Origin: Wurfbainia villosa
Lineage: Eukaryota > Streptophyta > Magnoliopsida > Zingiberales > Zingiberaceae
Direction of reading: 5' to 3'
DNA: 64,000 nt
Assembly: GCA_025175895.1 (NCBI GenBank)
Contig: CM045987.1
Span: 111,341,040 to 111,405,039 of the forward strand
Part shown: positions 13,201 to 25,200 of the stretch, in pieces
How positions within the stretch are numbered: position 1 is the first letter of the stretch
Layout: every line of letters begins with the position of its first letter
Notes under the pieces: generated by a model
The model's database searches: none
The model's input: the letters and a program-made list of their open reading frames with translations, nothing else
Told to the model about the DNA's origin: nothing
Position numbers and translations under genes: made by a program

Positions 13201-16200
13201 TAATAGACATAGTAATGAAACCGAAATCCTAGAATTATTCTTAAACCATGATCCTCTATCATTTCTTGATTGTTCGATTTCCCTTCTGATCCAATCATTG
13301 TCTAATCATTGATTCTTTCTAGATAATCTTTCTTTGCAAATATTCAGTACTTGATAAGTCCCTGTGAGATCGATATTTTTATTACTTGACGACAATCGTG
13401 CGCTTGCTGTTACCACTCATCAACATTCCACAATGTAACATAGGAAAGAAATCAGACACTAATAATTACACTCAAATTTCTCCTGTCTCTATTAGTGTCT
13501 TTCTCTGCCTTATCTCTCCCTCAATTTTGTTACATACACCATCACACCATTGCCACTCATCTAAACTAATTGCTCATAGCTATATCTTTAAATATGTATC
13601 TCTTGCTCACTTTCCTCTTTTAAACTGACCCAACAACATGGGAAATCCAATCCCACTGGTTGTTAGTCTCTATCATATCGATGATGATGTACCATACTGA
13701 ATACACAACTAACAAACCTTAGAAAAGCATTGTCACGCAAAGGGAAAAAAAATTGAGTAGATTAACAAATAATTGTCAAAAAGCACATTAGACTCTAATT
13801 GGGAATACAATTGGCTCATAATTATTTACCAACAATAATAACAATCAAATCTTATCCCACTAGATAGGATCGGCTATATGAATCTACACCATTGGACTCC
13901 TAATTATTTACCAAAAGAGAAAACACGACAATTCCTAAATTATCAAACTGCAAACTTAAATTTAAAATTTATTTGTAAATGTGTCAATCTAGACTGTTCG
14001 CATAGCTGAGGAGCTACAGTCATTCATGGTTAGAGTGAATAACCCAAAGTCATTATGACTACGACATGGAAGCCCATAAAGATATTTGACTATTGCTTAT
14101 GCATAGTCATTCACTCTTTTCTTTTGGTCAGCTCCTATCCAATTGTTCAAAGATTTTGATATGTATGATTGGGTGAGTGTGAAGTCGAGTTACTCTTATA
14201 ATAATGCTTCTTTGTTCCTCAGACTGCAACTGAGCTAACTAAAGCTTTCGCGTACTTAAGCAGACACTCTCTTTTAGTCGTACCTTTGATTGAACTACTC
14301 TAAGTTGTTTCGTTTATTTGCAAATGCGACAATTTCAGATTATTCTCCAATTTTATTTCTTTTTTGTGTTATTCATTTCCTCTACATTGTCCTCCCTCAC
14401 CAAGAACTCAACTTTGCCGAGTGAGTAGATAAAACTATCCACATCAAGTTTGGCAAAGCTACATATAGGTGCGAAGTGGAGACACCTCTTAGGATCTAGC
14501 AGATGTTGCTCTATTTCTTCAAGTAGTTTGGTGGCAAGCCATTAAAATGCACTCTCAGTGATCCAAGCAACTTCAATCTCTAGAAGACCATGCCAACATA
14601 CTAGATACCATATTGTCTGGGAGTCCACAACATACTCAATCTAATGAGAAGGTTGTGGCACAGATAGGAGTCTAAGAGCTTGCATTGTCAAAACATAACC
14701 TGCAGAAAAATACAAAGAGGATTGCTCGAATGTTCCCTAATATATTAGTAAATACTCAACATTAAAAAAAAAATCAAATTAGCTAGTGAATTAATAACAT
14801 GTGCATTAGACCTAATTTTCCTCACTCTGGGGAACATAGCAAAAAACCAAGCATAGAACTTTTTGAAAGAGTTTTTAAGAAAGTGTTTGAGGCGAAGATG
14901 GATAACTTGCTTATATTGTGCTCCTTTTATAAGCCTTATTAAGTAGCGTAATTTTTCTTTGACATTGGCATGAATCTCTCTAATAAGCCCATAGTAAATC
15001 TTTCAACTGGTTCGAATGAATGGTGTTGGAAGAGAAACAGACCAATAAGTTCACAAGCTTTAGAATCCTACACGATTTTAATAGACTCAACCAGTAAATT
15101 GGTTTACACAATTATTGCAAGAAAGTTTAGAGTCATAAGATTGAATCCTAAAATACTCGATTTTACACCTTAACAAGTTCCCTAACTACAATTGACAACC
15201 TCATCAATGAGTCAATGGATGGAAAGCAATGAAAATTTAAGTTGGGTCCCAAATAACTTCCATAAAGTTTTCCAAAAATAATTAACAAATCTCGCATCCC
15301 TATATGAAACTATAGACATTCAAAATTCATCCAATCAAACAACTTTCCTAAAGAGAAATGCATACTTGGTAACATTGATGGTTATCTATGATGCATAGAT
15401 AAACTCAATCTAACAAGCACGAATCTACACGACATTATATTGCAGCAATTGCCAATAAATACAATCTAGCAAGCACAATGGTCTTATCCATTCCACAACA
15501 AAACCATCGAGATGCATTTTTCTAATAAAAAAGTTTCTAGGTAAAGTCCTAAGAATGCAAAGATGTGTGCCCATGAGTGGGTAATCATCTCTAGCCATAA
15601 AATCAACCAAATCATAATGGTTCCCTTTATGACATCTTAAAAGACTATTCAAAAGTCTAAACAAGCAACAAGCAACAAGCGAAATATTCATCTTTAAGAA
15701 GGTTGAATCCTTCAAGTGTCATATTTTCATATTTATGGAATGTAGTTGATGATAACATGACTAAGTGTATCAACAAACTTGTTCACTCCAGGACAATGTT
15801 TGAGAGAAAAAGTGCATTCTCGGATGAACTCGACGCACCTAACATGTAGGCCCCTTAACTTCTTCTAATATTGAATAAAACCAATGCCTTATGGTCTAAG
15901 CAGAGGGTGAACTTGTAGGATAGTAGGTAATAAAGAAATGTCTAAGAGCCTATAGCATAAAACTCGTTATTGTAGGTAGAATCTCAGTGTCCAATCTTGT
16001 TGAGTTTCTCTCTAAATTATGCAATAGAGTGCCCTTCTTAGCTCAATGTTCCTCTTATACCACCTAGACACGTTGTAAAACACCTTAACTGTTTGGAAAC
16101 GTGAGTGTCTAAGAGTAAGAGTCTTAATCATCATTTCTTTAATCTTTATACCGTCTGTAAAGTCAAATTTAGTCTAAAGAAATTCCCCTCTTTCTTGACA

Positions 16201-19200
16201 TGATTCATTATAGAAGCCATTGCAAATTGAAAAGTATATTACCTCAAAACTTGTGAAATATATAGGATCTTATTCTCTTTTTATAAATTGATAATGACTT
16301 ATTCTTCATAACAGACTTTTCTAATGTAAACTTAAAAACTTTTCTAAAGAGCCTTATCTAAAACATTAAACCAATATTTTCACCCTACACATGGTTACAA
16401 AATTATATTTTCCTACACTCCCCCTCAAGCTAGTGGTCATTCCTTACTTGAATAGGATACTTTGAAACACTATAATACTTGATGAGCTACTTGCTGACGA
16501 GCTTCTTTTAGATTAAGCATGAATTGCCTATTCACACTTATTATGTATGTTATGTCTAGTCGTGTATGAACTTAATTAAATAAATTTTCCTATCAACCAT
16601 AGAAACATTTCCTTATCCATTGTGACATCTTTATCATTCCAAGTTTGAGATTTGGATCTATTGGAGCTTGCTACTTGCATGTTTCTATATATTATCAGCA
16701 TATACTGAGTGTTGTGACTCTCCCTGGAAAAGAATATTTAATAACAATCTGTGATGCTTTTTGCTTTGTCTATACTTTACTCATGATAATCATAAGTCTT
16801 ATAATTATGTCCGTGGTGATTACTTAACTCCATATAAGGCTTTTATACGGCATGAGCTTCCAAATTATTTTCATACCTTGGTAGGACCTCAATATAAATT
16901 TGTTCCTTCAGTTCTACATTCAAAAACGCATTCTTGACATCAAATTGATTCTCAAGACTAGGATTGCATTCTTGAACTTGCATTAATCCCTTGAGTATGC
17001 CTTGTCAAGTCTCACACTCTCAATGACAGTTGGGATTTTCATGTGCAGGTTTAGACATAGGATTTAACATGACTTAGACATTGGAAGTAACAATAGGTCG
17101 AGCACCAAATCCTTATTCTAATCTTCTAGTATAGAAGTCTCCCTTTGAAGATAAGGTATAGTGAAACAAGGCACTTATTCATTGAAAGTAATGTTCGTCG
17201 CATAAAACTTCTTTAATAAAGGATGATAATACTAACTTTTCTACATCGAGGAATAACCCAACGTTTCAAGATAGTATAGCTTATTCCGTTGTTTGCATGT
17301 CCAATTATCATCCTTGAATCTTTGTGCTTACACCAATGAATATGTATGTGAAGACTTGTGAAGATTACCTATAAGAGATCTCAACCTCTACATCTCTTTT
17401 AACTATGTTATTTTATAAGTCAAAACTTGCAAAAAAAAAAAAAAAATTGGTGACAAACAAAGAAAAATTGGCAATGAATATAAACAATAGAAGAAAAAAA
17501 AATCTTACTATGAAGACTAGTAATAAGAATAAATCAGCAATGAAGGTTGATAAACTATGAAGACTAGTAAAAGAAATCCAAATATGAAGGCTAGTAATAG
17601 GTAAAAGAAATCTAACCACAAAGGTTGTAATTAGGCAAAAGTAATAAGAGTCAGGCAAAAGGGAAGAATCAGTTGGTGCAATCGGCCCAGGTCACGATTG
17701 ACCAGACTCGAGTAGTGTTTTGATGTTGTGTTTTGATATTTGACGATGAGTTGACCATTGTTTGACAATGGGTTGACTATATGGTTGACATGGGATTGAC
17801 TATATGATAGAGAAGTCCAAGTGGGACGCTTGACAATGGGAAAGTCCAACTCTTGAGTACTTGGCATGGAAAGTCCAAGCATGGATCTTGGCAAGGGAAA
17901 GTCCAAGCTTGAGTCTTGGCAATTGAAAAGTCCAACATGGGTTGACATGGAAAGTCCAAACATAGGTCTTGGCAAAGGAAAGTCCAAGCTTGAGTCTTGG
18001 CAAATGGAAAGTCCAACATGGATTAGCAAGGGAAGTCCAAGGGTTGATATTGAGGGCGTAAAGTCCAAGGGTGGAGTCTTGGCAGCATAAGTCCAATGGT
18101 TTGGCGGCGTAAAGTCCAAGCGTGTGTATTGGCAGCGTAAGCCCAAATGTGCCTTGGCGGAATAGACCACGTTAGCATAACAATAGCCGATGGAAGCACC
18201 TGAAGGCTAACGTATGGATGAACAAGTCATGGATGACTTGGAGGGATAAAAAAAACGTGAGGTTGATGGAGGTGGCTAGAAGGCTTAGGTCTAGGCTAAG
18301 GATGGTCTAGCAAGTATAAGGGCATCATACTTAAGGTTAAACCTTATGTTTGAGGTTTGTCAGTCGACTGAGGTTATGGACCAGTCGATTAGTTAAGTGT
18401 TTTGACACTTGGCAACCGAGTTGACTTTGAGCAGTCGACTGAGATTATGACCAATCGACTGGCTGGGAGTCGACTGACATTCGACTGCGGCCGCGTGGCC
18501 TTAGCAGTCGACTGCCAGCATTGAGCAATCGACTGATGGCTTGATCAATCGACTGACATGGATGGAAGTCGACTGATGGTCGAGGATACGGGCACAAAAT
18601 GTTTCCGAGTCGACTGCTAAGGTTCGACAGTCGAGTGGAGGCATGATCAGTCGACTGATGGTCTATCCGTTGGAACTTATCCAGCGTGGATCGAGTCGTT
18701 GTGAGACAACGGTTATAGGAGCAGTCGACTGATGGTCGCGAGCAGTCGACTGCTAAGCGGAATCCAACCCGAGTTGCAGCTTTAAAAGGAGCTCAACGAG
18801 AGGAATTTTAGCATGGTTCCTTGAGGGGATTTGCTGCTGCAATCCAGACCTTCAAGGCTCTTCTCAAGCAATCAAACAAGCAAGCATTCAAACGAGTTTT
18901 TGTAAAGTATTCTTTACTTCTTTTGTTGTATTTACTTTGTATTTGTTTGTTTTATCTTGTATCACTTTTGTAATATGTTGTAAGAGATTTCCTCCACCTC
19001 CGGAGTGTTTTCCGAGAAGAAGAGTTGATTAGTAGTGGTGTTTTGCATCGCTAGAGTTCATTTGAGCTCAATCCGTGGAGTAGGAACCCTAAGGTTCCGA
19101 ACCACATTATATCGATTGTGTAATTGTGTGCTTGTGTTTTTGTTATTACTTTATTATCTTTATATCTGCTGCGCATAACAAGTGTTGTAGACGATCAAGC

Positions 19201-22200
19201 ACGAACGAATTCTGTCAAGTGATGAGAACGCGTCATACACCCCCCCCCCCCTCTAGCGCTCACCACGTTCCTACAGAATCCACCCATGAAGAGCTAGTAA
19301 AAGAAACCTAGCTATAAAGGCTAGTAAAAGAAAAAAAAGAAGACCTAGCAAAAATGAAGCAAAAACGAAAATATCTAACTATGAAAGGCTAGTAAAAGAA
19401 GTACGAGAAAAATCGATAATGAAAGTTGAGCAAAATAAACTGCTAATGATGAAGGTCGGAGAAAAAAATCATTGATAAAAACAATATGAAAAGTATTCTA
19501 TTTTGTCTTTAGGATTTGCGAGTTGATGAGAATAATAGGGAATTAATGATAATAGTGGAACAAATTAGTGAAAAGTGTAGATGATAGCAGATATGCAAAG
19601 GATGTGATGGAAGAAAAAATGTGCGATGATGAGGAGAGAAAGAGCTAAACATAAAACAAAGAATAAATTAAAGAAGAAAAAGAAAAAGAAAAAATTCTAA
19701 AAAAAGAGATTATGACTCTAATACCACATTACAAATTAAAAATTATATTAACTCAAAACTTGTTAAATACATGAGATCCTAACTCTTTTTATAGATTAAT
19801 ATATGACTTATATTTCAGAAAAGTTTTTCTAATAAGAACCCCTAAAAAACACTTTTCTTCTAAAGAGGTTTATATCAAAAAACCTAACCAGACTTTTATG
19901 CAATGTAGCTACACTATCATATCCTATAACATTTGGAATATTTTCCCCTCAAAAATCATATTTTCGGTTGCAAATCTTTGATTATAAAAATTCCTCTAGA
20001 TTTGTCAAAATGCCCTTTGCAGAGATGATAAACCCGAAGGAAGAAAACCTAGGGTTGCAAGAAACAGCACTTCTTTATATTGACAAACAATTTATCTACT
20101 CAACAAACATCAAAGATCCCTAGTTGATCAGTGGAGATATTTGACAATATAGTATTATGTCTACTCTCTTCTTGCTGCACATAACTATATGTTTGTCATA
20201 ACAAGGGAAAAGGATTACACCCAAAAACTAATACTCTAATGTGATCGAATACATCATTCAATCCTGTAAGAAATCATGCACACATTCTATTTCAGTTAAT
20301 TTATGAAACTTTGTTGCATCAACCATACAAAATGCTTAAAAATCCTAATAGTAGATAGTAGTCAAGTTCATACCACAAACCACTAAGTTCAAAATAATAC
20401 TTATAAAGTGCCATCTAACTTTGCCCTTAGCTCATATATCACCTAATTGTGAGATAGTTCAAGTAGTTGCATCACAAATCTTTTGAGTTACATCCATGAA
20501 AAGGTAACCTCGAAAAACTAAAGCCCAAACAGGGAGAGGAGAGAACAAAGGTCCACTTTTCATCTATACATCTAAAAAAGAATATGAATGTCACTGTTGC
20601 TGTTAGAAGATAGGATTAGTGAAAGTTGTTGCCTTTGATATGAGAAGTCGCTGCTTGCCTTAATCAAGATTGTGCCACCCTAATTGCACCTCTCTTGTCG
20701 CCACAATCAAGATGCGAGAGAGGAGGTAGAGGAGGCTAAGGTTAGTAGCCCTTCAATGGCTGTGACAGGAGAGACGACTACCATTCATGATAGCTAGGGT
20801 TTGGAAAGACGACAAGGATTTGCTCTGATACTATATAGAATACCCTTGTCAATACCGTTCATCTCTAACCATGATCTTAATTTAGTGGTATACTATGCCA
20901 GTTGACCTTGGAGAACCGAGTTTCTACCATCAAGTTAAGCATGTCGTCATGCCTAGGTATGGGGAACTTATATTTGTCTTGTCGATAGAATAATCATCAG
21001 CACATGTTTTTCAAAACTCATCCTTTTTTGAGGTTAGTAAAGCAACGGCAACACAAGAAATCATGTTTTCCTTAATAAAATGTTCTGTAAGAGTCTCTAA
21101 AACTTAAGGGAAAGTTCTACAAAAAGGCAATTAGACCTGCTATGTTATATGACATTGAATGTTGGGCTATGACTCGAGCACATGAACAAAAGATGAGAGT
21201 TGCAGAGATGAGGATGTTAAGGTGGATGTGCGGACATACGAGGATGGACAGAATAAAAAATGAGAGCATTAGAGAAAAAGTTGATGTTGCATCTATTGAA
21301 GAAAAGCTCCGAGAGACACGTTTAAGGTGGTACAGACATGTACTTAGACGACCAATAAATGCTCCAGTTAGGCGATGTGAAACGATGTCAAATATACATA
21401 TCAAACGAGGAAGACAAAAAAAGACTTGGTTAGCAACAATAAAACAAGATAAAATTTATTTAAATATAGATGATGATATAGTAGGGGATAGAGTCCAATG
21501 GCGTAGAAGGATCCATATAGCTGACCCCACCTAGTGGGATAAAGCTTTGTTGTTGTTGTTGTATCCTTTTTTGAGGTTAGTAAAGCAAGGGCAACACAAG
21601 AAATCATGTTTTCCTTAATAAAATGTTCTGAAAGAGTCCCTGAGCTTGCTTATTTAATTTTGCAAGCTTTAGGGCTTTATATGATACTGCAGATGGGAAA
21701 ACAATATAGGATAAGATCATGGTGTGCTAGATCGTACGCATACACAAGTGTTCATTAAGTAATTCTGCACAAGTTGTGTCCTGCAACTCGTCTAAATTTT
21801 TATTGACTTAAAGGGGAAGATCCCTTGGTAAGAAAGGTTAGAAGGTCGCCCTGAGATCTTGGGTCATTGATGCTACTATCACTCCTGACTCCTTTCTATC
21901 TTTAAATTTAGATTGTGTAGGGAGGTTTTTCAGGGTTGAGCTTGTTTAATTGGAGCTTTACATTAGACTCAAGCTTACTAGGCTTGGTTGGTAGAGTATG
22001 CTATTCTAGCCATTATGCATAAAAAAGTAGGTGTTTTCTTTTTGGTAGTAGCTATAAGATCATAAACTAGGTCAACCAAGGATGACATTATCTATGCTCA
22101 TGGGAAGGACCTGATACCATATTTTATCCTTCTATAGATCATCTCAATAAAAACTAAACACCTTTGACTAACTGGTGAAAGGAAAATCTAATTTACATAT

Positions 22201-25200
22201 ACACCTTATACCGGCACGAGTGTAGTGCAGGTGTGGCCTAAATCCTAAACAAGGCCTATGTGGAACCTTCATTCATGTAACTCCTACTATCAATAACGAT
22301 TTTACAAGACTTCCTTCTGCATTTCACATGCATCGAAGATGCTAGTGTGTTTGTATGTATCATTTGATGCATGCATGGAAAGAATATAATGCACTACATT
22401 AAGTCTTATAATTTTTTCTTCAATTCTCTCAAGCTCGTGGTTCTCATAAAATGGTGGGGTTTAACTTATTCATCACTACTCGAAGTTGGAAAGTATGTTA
22501 TTTCATCCTCAGAATTGTTATAGGGGCATTTTGATATCACGTGGCCCTTGCCATGATAATTGTAGCATCAAGTGTTAGAGTAGAGGTTTTCTATTTTCCT
22601 AAGGGATTGTGTGGTCGAGGTTGGGTTTGACTATTTGAGAATTGGTCCTCTTCATCAAGGACAAAATAGTGATCCTGATACGAATGATGCCTAGGCAATT
22701 GTTGAGCTACATGTGAGGTATAGTCTGCAGGCTCAAGACTCTTATCCTTGAGCAATTTGTCGATCACGCTAACAATAAAATCCCTAACCCGTCCTACGTC
22801 TTTCACACTAGATCATAGTTTGTGTTCCAAAGCTCATATATAGCATCTATTTCTCTAATAGTGGAATTTCTCATTATAGACTGTGTAAAAGCTTGACAGG
22901 CAAATAGAATTATAAAACTGCGATATAGAATAAATTACGAAAAGAGGTGAGGAACTAGATAACAGCGATGACAAGGCAAAAATCAATGTAATGTAACGAA
23001 AAAAAACAATGCTAAATTAGAACAATACTAATTTTTAGAGATAGACAATATTGTTGGGTAACTCTGCCCATGACGAGTTAATCCTATCATAGTCGGTCCC
23101 AAACGCGAATAAAGAAGGATTGTGTTAGGTTGTCAGCTAGCGTTAAATTAAGACAAATATTCAATGCATTGATCCATTAAACTATTGTGCTAATACTAGA
23201 TTATTCCTCGGAAGGAACACGTTGTAGAATCCGACTGTAACGTCTCGGCAAAGACCGTTATAACTCTAAAACTCAGATGTATTGATAAATATGCAAGAGT
23301 TCGCATTATAGGGTCCGACTGTAACATATCAGCAATGAATGTTACATATCTATGAGAACTTGATTGTAATGTTAAATAGGCAAGAGTTCTCACATCGTAG
23401 ATTGGGTAAGAACAAATATGATAAGAATGATAGGAAGACTAATAGTCTAAGATTTGGAATATAGAATATAGAAACTCTCACTGATAAAACAATGGAGGTA
23501 GTAGATACGATGATTAGGAGAAGAATTAATATTTTGTATGTACAAGAGACAAAATGAGTAGGTGAGAAGGCAAAGATGATGGAGAATTCGGATTTTAACT
23601 TATGGTACATAGGAAAGAATAAAACAAGAAATAGAGTGGATATTATTGTAGATAGTTCATTAAATGATAAAGTTGTATGAGTAATTAGAAAGAGGAATAG
23701 AATTATAGCTCTCAAGATAATAGTGAAGAAAGAAACTAGGAACGTAATTAACGTATATGTATCTCAAAAAAGATTAGATAAAGATATCAAATCAAGGTTT
23801 TGGGACGACTTAGAAGAAGTATTACAAAATATTCCGCCAAATAAAATGATTTTAATAGGAGACGATCTAAATATATCGGAGTGAAAAAATGAGAAATATG
23901 AGAAGGTGCATGAGGATTATGAGTTTGGAACAAGAAATGAAAAAGATAAAACTATATTGAATTTTGTGATACATGACCTTATACTAAATACATTTTTTTT
24001 AAGCAAAGAAAAGAACACATGATCACATTCAAAAGAGAATAATAAGTCGCAAATTGACTTTTTTATGATTAGGAAGAGGGATAGAAATATTTATAAAGAT
24101 TGTAAGATCATCCATGGAGAAAGTTTAATTACCCAACATAGATTAGTAGTGTTGGATATATATCTTAGGTATAATATTAATAGAAGATAAATAGAAACGA
24201 CTTCTAGAATTAAGTGGTGAAAGCTAAAAGATGAAAAATAGAACATATTTAAGGAGAAAGTAAGAGTACAAGTATTAGATGAAATATACGGTGACCCTAA
24301 TACAACATGAGATAAGATGAAATCAAAGTTGAAAATAATAATCAAGAGTGTCCTTGGTGAGTCAGAGGGATATGACCACCAAGTAAGAAATGTTAGTGGT
24401 GGAATGTAAAGGTACAAGAGAAAATGAAGAAAAACAAACAACCTATAAGGAATTATATATTTGTAAGAACGAGAAAAACTTAAAAAAATATATACAATAG
24501 CCAAGAAAGAGACTAAGAAAGCAGTGAATGAAGCTAAGAATGAAATTTTTGAACGACTATATCAAAAATTGGATACAAAATAAGGAAAAAGAGATATTTA
24601 TAGAATAACTAAAGTGAGTGAGAGAAAGATAAAAGATCGTATCCAAATAAAATGTATTAAAGATGAATACAATAGGGTACTAGTAAATGATGGAGAAATA
24701 AAAGAGCGGTAGAAGAGGTATTTTCATCAACTTTTTAATGAAGGTTTAGGTAACGGGCATAACTTAGATAATTTAAATAAGTCAAATGAGTATAAAAATT
24801 TAAATTTTTATCATAGAATTCAAATTTCAAAAGTAGAAAAAGCTTTAAATGGAATACAAAATGGAAAGTTATTGGACCAAATGATATTTCGATAAAGGTA
24901 TGGAAGTGTCTAGGGAAATAAAATATTGAATGACTTACAAAATTATTTAACATGATATTGAAAATTAAAAAAATGTCAGATAGGGTAAGTACTCTAATTT
25001 CCTTATATAAGAATAAGGGAGTGTATAAAATTGTGCAAACTATAAAGGTATTAAATTAATGAGTCATACTATGAAACTTTGAAAAGAATAATAGAAAAAA
25101 GATTAAAAAAGGAGACCACAGTTATAGAAAATCAATTTGGGTTCATACTTAGAAGGTCGACAATAGAAGTTATACAACTTCTCAGACAACTAATTGAAAA

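Larger units (their letters stand above)
4716..13422 (+). mobile_element. Pol-less Ty3/gypsy-like LTR element, copy I
   Basis: The element starts TGATGAGTG and ends CACTCATCA, a perfect 9-bp terminal inverted pair. It is flanked by ACATG (4711-4715) and ACATT (13423-13427), a 4-of-5 target duplication. The 5' LTR has lost its 3' part, and the primer-binding site and start of the internal region are gone too. Inside are a degenerate ORF shared with copy II, the CTTGG-AGGCAACCCAAG hairpin, a second degenerate ORF and a purine-rich tract before the 3' LTR. No protease, RT or integrase of its own is seen, so it must have been moved by another element. A complete copia (6150-9681) is nested within it. 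Confidence 0.8.
17671..19275 (+). repeat. Solo LTR of a Sirevirus-like copia family, perfect target duplication
   Basis: The 1,605-bp segment starts AGTTGGTGCAATC (TGTTGGTGCAATC in relatives) and ends TTCCTACA. It is flanked by GAATC at 17666-17670 and 19276-19280. It matches the LTRs at 40628-42375 and 43162-44936, with an AAGTCCAAG array, a CAGTCGACTG palindrome cluster, a TTTAAAAGGAGCTC block and CCCCCTCTAGCG near its end. With no internal region between the target duplications, it is a solo LTR left by LTR-LTR recombination. Confidence 0.88.
16221..19975 (-). mobile_element. Minus-strand copia element, degenerate, with nested solo LTR
   Basis: The 3' LTR (16221-16417) is preceded on the minus strand by a GAGGGGGAG tract. 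The 5' LTR (about 19730-19975) is followed by a changed primer site (TGGTATTAGAG). Damaged RT lies at about 16640-16990. The internal region is interrupted by the solo LTR at 17671-19275. The upper boundary is approximate. Confidence 0.6.

Noticed and set aside
17631..18170. Long open frame of 179 codons on the minus strand, with repeated LGLS/LDFPL phrases
   Set aside because: It arises from the LTR minisatellite; several frames are open at once, and the same repeats lie in other LTRs.
18355..18765. CAGTCGACTG cluster considered as a CRISPR-like or integrase site array
   Set aside because: There is no fixed spacer length, the sequence is nuclear plant DNA, and the cluster lies inside retrotransposon LTRs.
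22591..22806. 71-codon minus-strand frame starting MKDVGRVRDFIV
   Set aside because: No family recognised, no splice or transposon context; it may be real, but I cannot support it.
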